Source: Strigamia acuminata
Lineage: Eukaryota; Arthropoda; Chilopoda; Geophilomorpha; Linotaeniidae
Assembly: GCA_949358305.1 (NCBI GenBank)
Contig: OX442314.1
Location: 30,179,118-30,243,117, forward strand
DNA: 64,000 bases
Direction of reading: 5' to 3'
In this document: positions 37,601-47,841 of the stretch, in pieces
Layout of the letters: every line of letters starts with the position of its first letter
Position numbering within the stretch: position 1 is the first letter of the stretch
Made by a program: the position numbers and the translations under genes
Notes under the pieces: model-generated
Database searches by the model: none
What the model was told of the DNA's origin: nothing
What the model saw: only the letters and a program-made list of their open reading frames with translations

Positions 37601-40600
37601 AAGACAAATCTTTTCTTTTCTTCCTTTTGGACACCGGAAATGACGCAAAAAACGTATATATTTACAGTCTAAAGAGACTAACAACGAAAATAAATGTTTG
37701 GTACATTGGATATGCTACCTGGCACAATCGTTTTATAAGTCCTTCCGTGCATTAGAGTTTTTGCACCATCACTATAAGCTTATGTACAGAAAGGCCCATA
37801 CAAAAGGGAAATAAAATCCTCTTCCAATTTAGAAACTATGGATACCTAATGACAGCAGCAGAAAGCTCTCTGCACAGGAACTGTTTCCATTAAGTCAATA
37901 ATGGCATAATCACATCATTGTGGTCCATTACTCAATTTTTCAAAGTTTGGAGTTTATATCCAATATATTATCCAATAAATCATGTTTTTAAAGCTTCAAA
38001 AAATCAGGCAATAAAGCTTTGTTGGATGTAATAGTTAATTTTAGTTGGGTGGTTTGTGTGTTCAGCACTCTAATGTTCATCAGTCTCTGTACACAACCGA
38101 GATCAAACATGCAATTTCTGCAAGTAAGCTTTGAAAATTGCTGGCTTATGATTGGTTCATTACTGCCGCTCATAAAACTGGTAGGTACACTTGAAACCGT
38201 GACCCAAAAAAATGCCTTGATGGAATAGAGCTTAAAGATTAATGAGGTAAATTATAAGTTATAAGTTCATTCATTTTGCGATTGCACTTTTTGATTGGGC
38301 TGCAAGAATTAATAATGACAAAACAATTCCTAACGAAGATCGTTAAGAGGCTTCAAATATTCATTTAAGCGAATGTAAAACCATTACAGCAGTGCAGACC
38401 ACTTGATACAACTATTACATCCACTACAGGGCACTACGACACTAATTAAATTTGCATCTTTTCTGGCACGGTGCTAAATAAAGGACATTCCCCATTTAAG
38501 CGCTGCACAACATCTAGCCAATTGTGTATGCAAGTTTCATACTTCCACATGACTATTCTTGAATTAAATATGATTTATCACAACTATAAAATTAGATAAA
38601 ACTGTTGGCCTTTGCTTGCATTATTAGCAAACCCAAATGTCAAGTGTAAAGTTGATGTTTTGGATGAGAAAACTCTATCTGCTCAACTAATACAAACTTA
38701 CTTGCAGTCATGTAGATAAGTACTTCCCAAACTTTATATTGTAGCGGACTGGTACTTTGTCCAATATGTGCTGTACTCCAAACCAGTACAACGTTGTCCT
38801 AACTCCTATTGGTTGAGCCGGATTACGCCTAACTCTATTACGCGGGAAAAGTAGTTCTGTTTATTTTCAATGAATTTCAGTGTAAAAAGTGATTAGAATG
38901 ATGGGTTTTATTTATTTGATAATAAAATGTTTATTTTATTTGCTAAATAAGCTTTTTCCCTTTTAACCAATCAAACAATGTTATCATAGTTTGTTGATTT
39001 CTTTTGGCAGGTAAACAAAGGTTTAGTTTTTTATTGGTTGTTTTGCCTACCGTATTACCTCACATTAAGCCGCATGCCAGTGTAGTGCGAGTTATACCAG
39101 CATGCCGATAAACCTCGTTTTTAACGGCATGCCGGTGTAAGTGAGAACAAATTTTTCTAAATGAGAATTCAGCCAAAACAAGCCTAAAATCCTTATTAGA
39201 TCTCCAAAATGTATGAAATTGCCTTAAATTTCTATAAATTTACCAAGATTTTAGTAAAAACCTGCAGAAAATTAGGAAAATTTAAATTTTAGGCCTAAAA
39301 ACCAACATAATTATTCATCCCGGGGTCTTTATAGGAAAAAAAACAAAAATCCCGCTTTTTCACTTATACCGGCATGTTTCGCTTTATACCGGCATGCCGG
39401 TATAAACTTTTTGTATGCAATTTTAAAAACCTGGTAAACCCATGCCCAACGACATGCCGCTTTATGTGAAGTAATACGGTAGTTAGATTACAATTCTGGT
39501 GTTACGGGCTACTTTTCTGTGCCACTACACCAGTGAGACGGCTCAACCAATAAGAGTTAGGACAACGTTGTACCAGTTTGGAGTATAGACCCTATTCGGT
39601 AACATTTATGTATAACAATACCCAATTTTAGACAGTTTGAATTGTTTGAGATTAAATGGGGTTTTTCAAGTTTTCTTTCCTGCCTCATATAAACGTGGGG
39701 GCGTATAATACTTTTCTTGGCTCGCCAACGGCACCTATTTGAAGCTTGGCACTTATTCGGGCCCGGCAACTGCACAAAAAAATCACAAATGCAAACAAAC
39801 AAACATTCATGTCAAGTTAAATAAAAGTCTTTAAAAAGCAAAAACTAAAAAAATATTTTTTTCGACAAAACGATTCTTCATGAGAAATGTGTGTCGTATG
39901 TCAGTCAATAAAAAGTGATCATTAATCACCCATAATGCATTACACGCATTGGAAAAAAACAAAGAGACTTCACTGTGTCTTGTAAACTCAATTTTAAGAA
40001 CTGCACCGTTTAACTGTCAACCATTTCTCGTGTTAAATAAATATTCCTTGAATGGCAGTTATAATAAATAGAGCAATTCTTTGCCCTTGTACAACTTGCC
40101 AAGCGTAATTTCATTCTCCCAGTTCCAAATTAAATTCCTGATTGACAGATACTAGCAATAACAAAAGCACTACAGCATTTACTAGTCAATTGTTTATTTC
40201 CACCTATTTTTTTTTACAAAAGATTTATGGTTGTCAACTTTGATTTAATAAAGCTAAAGAGTTTGGCAACAAACATTTCTAGGAAACGGATAAACCATCT
40301 CTAGTTCCTGGTAGGCACATTTCAGCAAGAATCACAAAAACTATAAAAATATTTTACGCAAACCCAAAAAAAAATTTTCTCTAACTTTTTCCATTTAAAA
40401 ACTTATTCAGGCATTGTAATGTGCCTCTGTCTCTGTGAGCAAATGGAGCCATAAACTGCATTAGTCAAGAAAGCAACTATAAAAGTAAATCATTAAAGGA
40501 GCCATTAAATTTCAACAACCATTACTTCAATGTTGTCCTATAAAATCACTAAATCAAATTCAGTGCTGGAACACCTACTGAATAGTCATAAAGCATTCAC

Positions 40601-43600
40601 AGTCAGGTGAATAAAAATTATGATAATGGAAAAGCTACAACAAAAATTGGCAGCCTATACTCTGGTTCATCGTCATCGTAAGAGGGGGACCAGTTCCTAT
40701 TGGCCGAGCCTGTTTACTCCTACGTAACTCTTGCCTTTATACTACCACCAGGAAATGTAGTTTTGTTGTGTTTTTAATTTGTTTGATTATTGTAGATGGT
40801 TGAAATGATATAAATTGACTTCTATTTCATAATAAAATGGTTTAAAAAGTCTTAAAGCAATGTTTTATGCTGTTACTTTTTCAAAATACATGTTTGTTCA
40901 GTTCGTTCAGTTTATTGGTTGCTTTGTTAGGAAAGCAAGCAATTTTTGAATTTTTTGATTGGTTGTTTTGTCTGGCAAGCACTCAACATGTATTTTGGCC
41001 TACTTTTGTGTATACCTACACCAGTGAAATGGCTCGGCCAATAGGAACTGGTCCCCCTCTTACGATGAGCCAGAGTATAGTCTTGAAGCTGTCTGTCTTC
41101 GATAGACACACAGTTGTGTTAAGTTCCACCCTTGCTGCGGAATTGTTGCAGCTGGGGTTTGCTGTGATTGGCTGCGGAAAAAAATCGCACGGAGAAATAA
41201 TAAGCTTTTAAATCTAAACCTAACAAAACTCCGCCTGAAAGCGTTATTGTCTACGCGCTCGGGTTTAATTTTAGAAAATCTAAAAAAGACTCTAGGTGCA
41301 TTCAAAAACTCTAAAATGTATGCAAAACTCGTTTTGTGTTTGTACGTGACGTCATTCCCATTGAATAACATGTTATTCAATGGGAATGGGAATGACGTCA
41401 CGTACAAACACGAAACGAGTTTTCGCGTTTTGCATACGTTTTAGAGTTTTTGAATGCACCTACTTATTATTATCTCTTTATATATAAAAAAAATATAGAT
41501 ATACATATGCGACAAAAAAAATTAAAAATGTATATTATATTTCCCATTTAAATACATTCATTAAAATCTTTTCGGCCATAAGTGAAGCCTCAACCACAAA
41601 ACAAAATCACTCCAGGTTTTAACAATGAATTTGGGCTAGTTGTAAAGTCCTGGGTTTAATCGTCCTAGATTGAATGAATGTGCAGAATGGAATGTACAGT
41701 TCGAATTTAACATCCAGTCACCCGTCATAAACTGTAGTGAAATGTTAGGTGCGCACTTAGGTTCCCACGCAATGTTGTGTCACATACTCACATCAAAATT
41801 ACCAGAGATTGGCGTTAATTTGAGCTCCGTCTTAAGTTGAAGTTCAACACAATGCATAGAGAAAGCTGTTTGCCAAAGAGGTCGCCAAAGAGAATGAATT
41901 CAATTCTCGGCGATTCAGACTCACACTTGAGGTGACAAAGTTTAATTTAAATGTTAATGGAGGGTCCTTGATCGGCTAGGCACAATACACTGCACTTCCA
42001 CAGTTAAGAACTTCGGATTTTACTTCGAATTGTCAGATTTTGTCGCGACTACAATTCAAGGACGACTCTTAATTATTGGGACAAAAATACTGGTCCATGA
42101 CATTACAAAGTTTGAAAAGCGCTGGACAAACACTATAAAAACATCTATCTCAATGCGCATCCTTTTTTTGATTATTAATAAAGTGATTTAATGACATTAC
42201 AGTAGGTGCATTCAATAAGTCTAAAACGTATGCAAAACTCGTTTCGTGTTTGTACGTGACGTCATTCCCATTCCCATTGAATAATATGTTATTCAATGGG
42301 AATGACGTCACGTGCAAACACGAAACGAGTTTTGCATACGTTTTAGACTTATTAAATGCACCTAGTGTTTGCGGCAGGTACTTTACCGTTACAATTATGA
42401 CATTTTTACACTATTTTTGGTGTAAGGTAAAAGTGGGTTGCAGTTGAAGTTTTAGGTTATAGTTATAAAATTAGAGTTAATCTTATACATGTCACGTGAT
42501 TACCAAAACTAGTAATACCTGCATTCCAAAAAGTTTTCGAAAGTAAGCCACACCCAATTCTGTTTGAACAGGGTCTTTTTTACACAATTTTGATCTTACA
42601 CAATCTAGAAAAATAAATTCAATTCGATTTTTACAAGATTTCTTTTGTTTTAACACGGTTTTTTATAAAGATTTTTAAAAAGGAGTCTTTTATAAGACAC
42701 TAACTGCATTCTAAAAGTTGTGTTATAACCTTCTAGGTAAGCAGGGTCATTTCATCGCCAATCATTTCCTCACCTCAGTCACCTCGAGCTTCTACTGCGA
42801 CTGTTAATGCAGGGAAGCAAGTCCCCTGCTCAGTTTGCACTCATCACGCCTTAACTGGGACACAAAGCGAAAGAGAATGAAACAAAATTAAACTATCAAG
42901 GATTGTTGCTAAAAATGGCGACAAAATAAAGGCAATGAAATGAAGGTGACAAAATGAAGGTGACAAAATGAAGGTGACAAAATGAAGAGACAGGTGCTTG
43001 TGAGTCTGTTTTCGTATTTCTTAACACCACAAAACAAAACAAACGCTTATAACACGTGTGACACTTAGCTGCATTCAATGACCCTCCTTGGCCACTTTGT
43101 TTTGTGATTCAGTCTGCTTTCAGTCGCAGTGCACATGTGCACAAGTTTACACATTAAAACATGTGTAACTGCAATTTTATACATGCTTGTCTTTAAATTT
43201 ATTGCAGCTAAACAGCCTTTAAACAACTTTTATTGTAGAACACCCATTTAAACTGATTTAAATTAGATAAACCAAACTAAACGACTTTTAAATCATCCCT
43301 TATTTTACTCAAAATTGAGTGCAAACACCAAAAACGTGAAATTTAAGTACCGTATTCTATCGATTAAGAGCCGCGGCTCTTTTTCAAAACTGCCATTTTT
43401 GTCAGCAAACACAATTTCGGTTTTTCGTTTCTTACATTTGTTTAACGTAACAAACAAAGTCTGAACGTCACGAACGAAGCCTACATTCATCGTTCATGAG
43501 ATTAAATACGGAAACAATACCGTACTTTTGCAAAAATACGATATTCTTGGTGTCTCAGCCGCGGCTACTATTCGAGGGCGGCTATACAATTCGAGAGCGA

Positions 43601-46500
43601 CTCTTAATCGGTAAAATACGATAATAGTAATAGTAAATGACAACCAGACATCTCCTATGACCCCTAACAAAGGTCAAATCTTCAGCTGCTGCTGGCAGAA
43701 CTACATTATTATTCACACGTAATGTGAAGATTTTCTTCCAAGTGTACACAATTTTGGTGCATCAGAGCAAAAAAAAATGACCCATAAAAAGAGCTGTTCC
43801 TATGGCTTTCCCTTACATTTATTTTATTACTATTTTGTCGACTCGTTCTCGTGAAATTATCATCCACTGCAAAGCAGAATGACTGCAAACCCAGATAAAA
43901 CTTGTTTATCGTAGTAAATCTACTTGCATATATAGTAGGCGCATTCGAAAAGTCATTTAAACGAGTGTAAACGTGTTTACACTCGTTTTCACACGACATT
44001 TACACGAATTAATTCGTGTAAATGTCGTGTAAACTGGTTAAACGGAAACGGCCTGTACGCCACGTTTCCGTTTAAAATCTCCGTGCAACGAGTTTTCTCG
44101 TACAAATCGGGTCTTGCTGGCAGCCATCTTGGATTTTCGTTAGATCGGTTGGAACGATGTCGATCGCAAGAACAATTTTGTAGCAGGTATTAGCCGCATT
44201 CTTGCGATCGAATGCGGCCGTTGTTCGACCGCATTTGTACGATCGAATGCGGCCGACGTTCGACCGACGTTCGGCCGCATTTGTACAATCGAATGCGGCC
44301 GACGTTCGGCCGACGTTCGGCCGCGTTTGTGCGATCTAATGCGGCCGGTGTTCGGCCGCATTTGTGCGATTGAGGCGGATGTTCAGCCGATTCCCGTTCT
44401 TAAATAAATATTAATGATAAAAATAATTAAAATAAATTTACATTTTATAATCATGTTTTTATAATCTCCTGTTTTTTTAGAGTAAACAACAACAATAATG
44501 ACTATGGTTATTATTTGGACTAATTTAATATTTACACTTGAATTTACACTGAATTTTGCACAGAAATTTATTTTGATACTCGAAAATTGGGTCGTTTAAC
44601 TTGACATTTACACTACCAGTTCCACTGGTCGTTTAGTGCAAATTAGTTTTCGAATGCGCCTAGTGCTCTACATCTGAATATTTTATTTCATACGAAAAGT
44701 GCATTCGAAAAGTTATTTTAGACTAAACAGCATTGTGAACAACATGTACCATAGTTAACCCCAGCAGTACCAACCTAAAAATAAATCTCCTACTCACCCA
44801 ACCCGGGTCGTTTTTTACTCAAAGCCGAAAAAACTTTTCCAAAAATGTATGAAAATGATTCTATTCTTTGACAATTTCATGTTTATGAAGAAATTTAACC
44901 AATTCAGTATTTGGCGAAAGAGTACGACATAACTAATTGAGATTGAATCCAAAAGTACAGTAAAGCATCGATTATCCGAACGACCGATTAACCAAACAAC
45001 TATTTTTAATATTTTATCGATTTTTTAGTCGATTTTTAACTTGTACAGAAAATTCAGTCATATTACCAATTTTTTTTTATTGCATATTTTTTTTATTAAC
45101 CCTTGGAGGCATAAGGCTACACGGATTTATGAACAAGCCCTTTCCTGAAAAGAAAAATTTTTTTTCCTATCCATTTTTTTTGCTGAAAATTTGTGATTTT
45201 GTTTATATCATACTGAACCGTAACTCAGGTGAAATTTTAAGTCATTGGTCATTTATTTAATTAATTGTGCTAAATGCAAATTTTCTGCCCCTTAAAACTC
45301 CGGCAAAACTATTATGCTGGCTTTGCTGCCTAAGAAAGAGCGCTTCAGTTAACAGCTTTTCGCATTTACCAGTAGTGTTTAAACCAACCACTAGTAAAAA
45401 AAAATATATTTTTCACCGTTCACAACTAGCGCCCTCTATAAAATTAGTTGCAAACTTTCAAAAATCGAAACGGCGCTTTAACTAATTGACCTGAAAATTG
45501 TCCATAAATCCGTAATGCCTTATACCAAAACGGCACATTTTACCTTTATGCCTCCGAGGGTTAAATATTTGTAATTTTTGCAGATAATAACACCAGATTG
45601 TTCTAAAATGTTGTGTAGAAATGTTTAGTTCAAATGCCTTTGCGACTGCACCTTCCGTTGTTACAGCCTCGAGAAATGGGGAATTCAATAGATATTGTAT
45701 TGTTATTGTGTATTTGGCCATTTGGGACGTCAAAGATAAGAATTGAGGATGATCCGTTTCCATAGACGGCCATAGAATTCATTCGGTAGCATTTCTTTTG
45801 TCACATTCACATAAACTTGTTGACAACGAAGTTTGCGCAAAAAAAGAGGAAAATGCAATAAAGGAAAATCAATGCACGTCTCGCCAATCCAATTCCACTT
45901 ATGAAAAAATATGTTGAATACCCATTAGGATAAAGGCGGAGAAATGTAAACAAAAAGATACCATCTGTTGTCGAATCGAAAAGATGGAAAGTCTAGTTTA
46001 TCGTCCTTACAAACCACCAATCTCATTGCATATTTTAGACAGTTAATTAAACAACAAAAGTTATTAGGCGCTAACTATAACAATCAATCAATCAATCTTT
46101 CACTGAACATACCTTCGTTTAGTCACTAAATCAGCTTTGTGTTATGTCACAAATTGGTCCGGAAAGTTTAAAGCGAATTATTCAAACATCTAATTAATAT
46201 TTTGGTGGAAATAAAAAGCTTTATATGCACGTGTGATCCTTGTTGACGAACGAGAGCTTCCATTTGTAATACTCTCGTTATCAGTTAAGCGAGGTATTAA
46301 TGTTGCAGTGGCGACACCTATTATCAGCAATTTGAAAAACAATCGATCCTTTTCCTGTAAATATATTAATTACATTTTCTTTGTTTCATTTCAGTTTGAT
46401 AAAATATTGTGCGGAAAATCAAAAAAACGACATCTTAATAACTGGAATACCTCAATCAGAAAACCCATTTAAGGAGAACAAATCATGTATAATTATTTAA
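31646..46500 (+). CDS. Heterotrimeric G-protein gamma subunit
   Basis: Small prenylated partner of G-beta. Two coding exons: 31646-31737 and 46395-46500, joined across a 14,657-base GT-AG intron (donor GTAAGT, acceptor TTCATTTCAG). The split Asp codon is restored and the product is 65 aa, a normal G-gamma length. Exon 1 encodes the G-beta-contacting helix with QLRQEANVDRITVSEACE. Exon 2 encodes DLIKYCAENQKNDILITG, then NPFKENKSC and the CaaX box Cys62-Ile-Ile-Ile; a final aliphatic residue predicts geranylgeranylation. The family signatures QLRxEAxxxR and ENPFxxxxSCxxx are both met. The gene is divergent from TRMT12 and convergent with ZFYVE1. The whole intron is packed with TIR elements, and I saw no nested gene. 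Confidence 0.93.
32448..32732. mobile_element. Foldback element with GTCGCTAAAATG motifs
   Basis: Repeated CATTTTAGCGA on the left and TCGCTAAAATG on the right form inverted arms around an interior containing CCTAGGTTTTTGTGTCGCTA and its complement. Confidence 0.75.
32772..33069. mobile_element. Short TIR element
   Basis: Left end ACGTTTACATGCACCGAATA and right end TATTCCATGCGTGTAAACA are inverted; internal CGAATAATCC/GGATTATTCG-type symmetry. No coding capacity. Confidence 0.65.
33113..33390. mobile_element. Short TIR element
   Basis: AAGCCTACTTCACATGCATG at the left and TGCATGTGAACTAGCCTTTA at the right are inverted and resemble the element at 27655-27853. A second TGCATGTGAACTAGG block inside suggests nesting. 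Confidence 0.65.
33398..33750. mobile_element. Short TIR element
   Basis: GGTTGTCCTTTCTCCCATTG on the left and CAATGGGAGAAAGGAC on the right are inverted. Distantly like the ends of 38768-39592 and 40655-41086. Confidence 0.65.
34200..34500. repeat. Clustered palindrome AACACCATGGTGTT
   Basis: The 14-bp perfect palindrome AACACCATGGTGTT occurs at 34217-34230, 34393-34406 and 34482-34495, with a further GGTGTTATATTCG half site near 34420. The first lies in a larger palindrome with arms ATATTGGC / GCCAATAT. Confidence 0.8.
35297..35455. repeat. Dispersed repeat, copy 2
   Basis: Same family as 17940-18105, sharing AACAATGTTATAATGTTATT. It contains the palindrome GATCACGTGATC. Confidence 0.6.
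35598..36157. mobile_element. Tc1/mariner-like MITE
   Basis: Ends TACAGTCGAAACTCTTTATA and TATAAAGAGTTTCGACTGTA are perfect inverted repeats bounded by TA. The interior repeats TTCGTTATAACGAAT motifs. About 560 bp and non-autonomous. A smaller relative is at 49913-50097. Confidence 0.9.
36859..37331. repeat. 20-bp minisatellite
   Basis: About 23 highly uniform tandem copies of TTTTTAAAGGAAATTTGAAG, with only isolated substitutions. It lies in the G-gamma intron. Confidence 0.97.
38768..39592. mobile_element. TIR element carrying a nested second element
   Basis: Left end TACTCCAAACCAGTACAACG and right end CGTTGTACCAGTTTGGAGTA are inverted, each followed inward by TGTCCTAACTCC-TATTGGTTGAGCC-type sequence or its complement. 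A second foldback element sits inside at 39048-39483. Confidence 0.85.
39048..39483. mobile_element. Nested foldback element
   Basis: CTACCGTATTACCTCACATT on the left and GTGAAGTAATACGGTAG on the right are inverted. Internally GGCATGCCGGT repeats recur. It is inserted within the element at 38768-39592. Confidence 0.8.
40655..41086. mobile_element. TIR element related to 38768-39592
   Basis: Left end TATACTCTGGTTCATCGTCA and right end TACGATGAGCCAGAGTATA are inverted, followed inward by GGACCAGTTCCTATTGGCC and its complement. The inner ACACCAGTGAAATGGCTCGG matches ACACCAGTGAGACGGCTCAA of the other element. Confidence 0.85.
41294..41461. mobile_element. Palindromic CRE-containing MITE, complete copy
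   Basis: A near-perfect 168-bp palindrome. Ends AGGTGCATTCAAAAACTCTA and TTTTTGAATGCACCT; each arm holds CGTGACGTCATTCCCATTGA. Flanked by T and A, consistent with TA duplication. The two arms meet at ATAACATGTTAT. Confidence 0.92.
42204..42363. mobile_element. Palindromic CRE-containing MITE, complete copy
   Basis: A 160-bp near-perfect palindrome starting AGGTGCATTCAATAAGTCTA and ending TTATTAAATGCACCT, with CGTGACGTCA in each arm. Same family as 41294-41461. Confidence 0.92.
43347..43624. mobile_element. Short TIR element
   Basis: TACCGTATTCTATCGATTAA with GAGCCGCGG on the left; the inverted CTCTTAATCGGTAAAATACG on the right; internal GCCGCGGCT blocks. Confidence 0.7.
43938..44662. mobile_element. 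725-bp foldback element with GC-rich core
   Basis: Ends TAGGCGCATTCGAAAA and TTTTCGAATGCGCCTA are perfect inverted repeats. The core (about 44190-44380) is an array of alternating GCGGCCGACGTTCGGCCG blocks, strikingly GC-rich against its surroundings. No transposase seen. Confidence 0.88.
45100..45560. mobile_element. piggyBac-like MITE with TTAA target duplication
   Basis: Ends CCCTTGGAGGCATAAGGC and CCTTTATGCCTCCGAGGG are inverted, flanked on both sides by TTAA (45096-45099 and 45561-45564). This is the piggyBac signature. 461 bp and no transposase. Immediately left, 44950-45000, is a fragment resembling a pogo/Tigger-type end (GATTATCCGAACGACCGATT). Confidence 0.9.
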
Positions 46501-47841
46501 GAATTTATTTTAAAACTATTGTGTGGTAAGTAAAATTGTAATTTGGATTTTGCCATTCAAAAAATTAAGCATTTCAACCTTTAAACTGCATTTTAGTTTT
46601 TCCTTTTCACAAATATAAGTATTTAATATAACTGAAAACTGAACCTTTTATTGTCTTTACAGTTATTGTCTCTGTATGCACAACAGCTGCAAGTCCAACA
46701 TGAATCATACAAGATTCAAGAAAAAGAGCCAGCAAGAAAATTTTTATCACTTCAAAACTTGCTATTTTACTAACAATCTATTACATAAAAAAAAAACAAT
46801 TACAGCTTATAACCTTGAATAATCAAATGCTACAAACAATTTTAAAAATCCATATTGAATTGATATTAAGAGTATACTGTGTTGTTCATTCATTGAATAG
46901 AAATGAGCTTCAAAGATTGTTTTGTACTGTTTAAGTATGTAGGAAATTAATAAATTTGTCAATTGTTTCTGAAAACAAAATAACTAAATAAAAAACAGGC
47001 CCCGAAAGCGCAGAAAATAAAAAAATCTCCTACGATTGACTTCTGCTTTCGCATCTTATGATCCGTAAAATAAGGTATACTTAACGATTGACGATGATTC
47101 CAAAGTCAAGGGTCAATTTTAATTGCGACATCGAAATCACCGCCTCAAAGTGGAAACACAAGGGAGCGGGTAAAATTTAAAAGCTTGCTTTTACTTGAAA
47201 AAGTGGCTAAAAACTCGCCCGCTTGAGCAAACACAATCTTGCGTTTTGAAGCGAGCTTGTACTCACCCGCTCCGATCAAACTGGGTTTGATTTACCAGCT
47301 TCAAGCTTGCTGGTGTTTTGGTCATGTGACTTTGACAGCCAATCAGAATCGTGAGGAAATTCTTGGAGGAGATTTTGGCGGAAATTTCTCTTGTGTTTCC
47401 ACAGATTTTAGAATTTCTGCTTCGTTCTTCCAAAATTTGTGTAAATAAATCCTGAAAAATCAACAAATTATCCACCCAAACCAAAATGCATTTAATTCCT
47501 ATTAATTATTTATTCCTACATATAAAGAACCAACTACATTATTCTGAAGAAGAAAAAATATTAACATCTTGAAAGAAATAGAAGAATAACTGCTATGTAC
47601 TTTAATGGCCTTACGAAGTACTGTTTCATGGTGTAGAAGAATATATAATTTCAATTCGCATTTAAATTTACCAACAAAATTTCACATACGGTAATAGCAG
47701 CTATTTCGAACAAAATTAGTGTAAAATTAAATTAGTCTTTCTTTTTTTGTCATCGTAATTGTTCCCATAAAAATTAGTACAAATGTAAACCTAATTTAAC
47801 AAACATCTAAATAAATCGCACGGTAATTGTCAAAAATATCA
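46501..47841. other. Convergent intergenic region, no gene seen
   Basis: 3' flanks of G-gamma (plus) and ZFYVE1 (minus). A segment at about 47170-47305 has inverted CTTGCTTTTACTTGAAAA-like and AGCTTG blocks, perhaps a small element. ORFs there are short and unsupported. Confidence 0.45.

Larger units (their letters stand above)
31738..46394 (+). other. 14.66-kb intron of the G-gamma gene
   Basis: No nested exon was recognised. The intron holds at least ten foldback or TIR elements, a 20-bp minisatellite and palindromic blocks (listed separately where clear). Stretches 37560-38760, 39600-40650 and 41470-42200 are AT-rich with nothing recognised. ORFs inside it are repeat-derived or short. Confidence 0.85.

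Noticed and set aside
44140-44361. ORF rich in RPNVGRTSA-type repeats
   Set aside because: It is the translation of the GC-rich foldback core, not a gene.
46233-46472. 79-codon plus-strand ORF
   Set aside because: It overlaps G-gamma exon 2 in another frame and crosses its splice acceptor.
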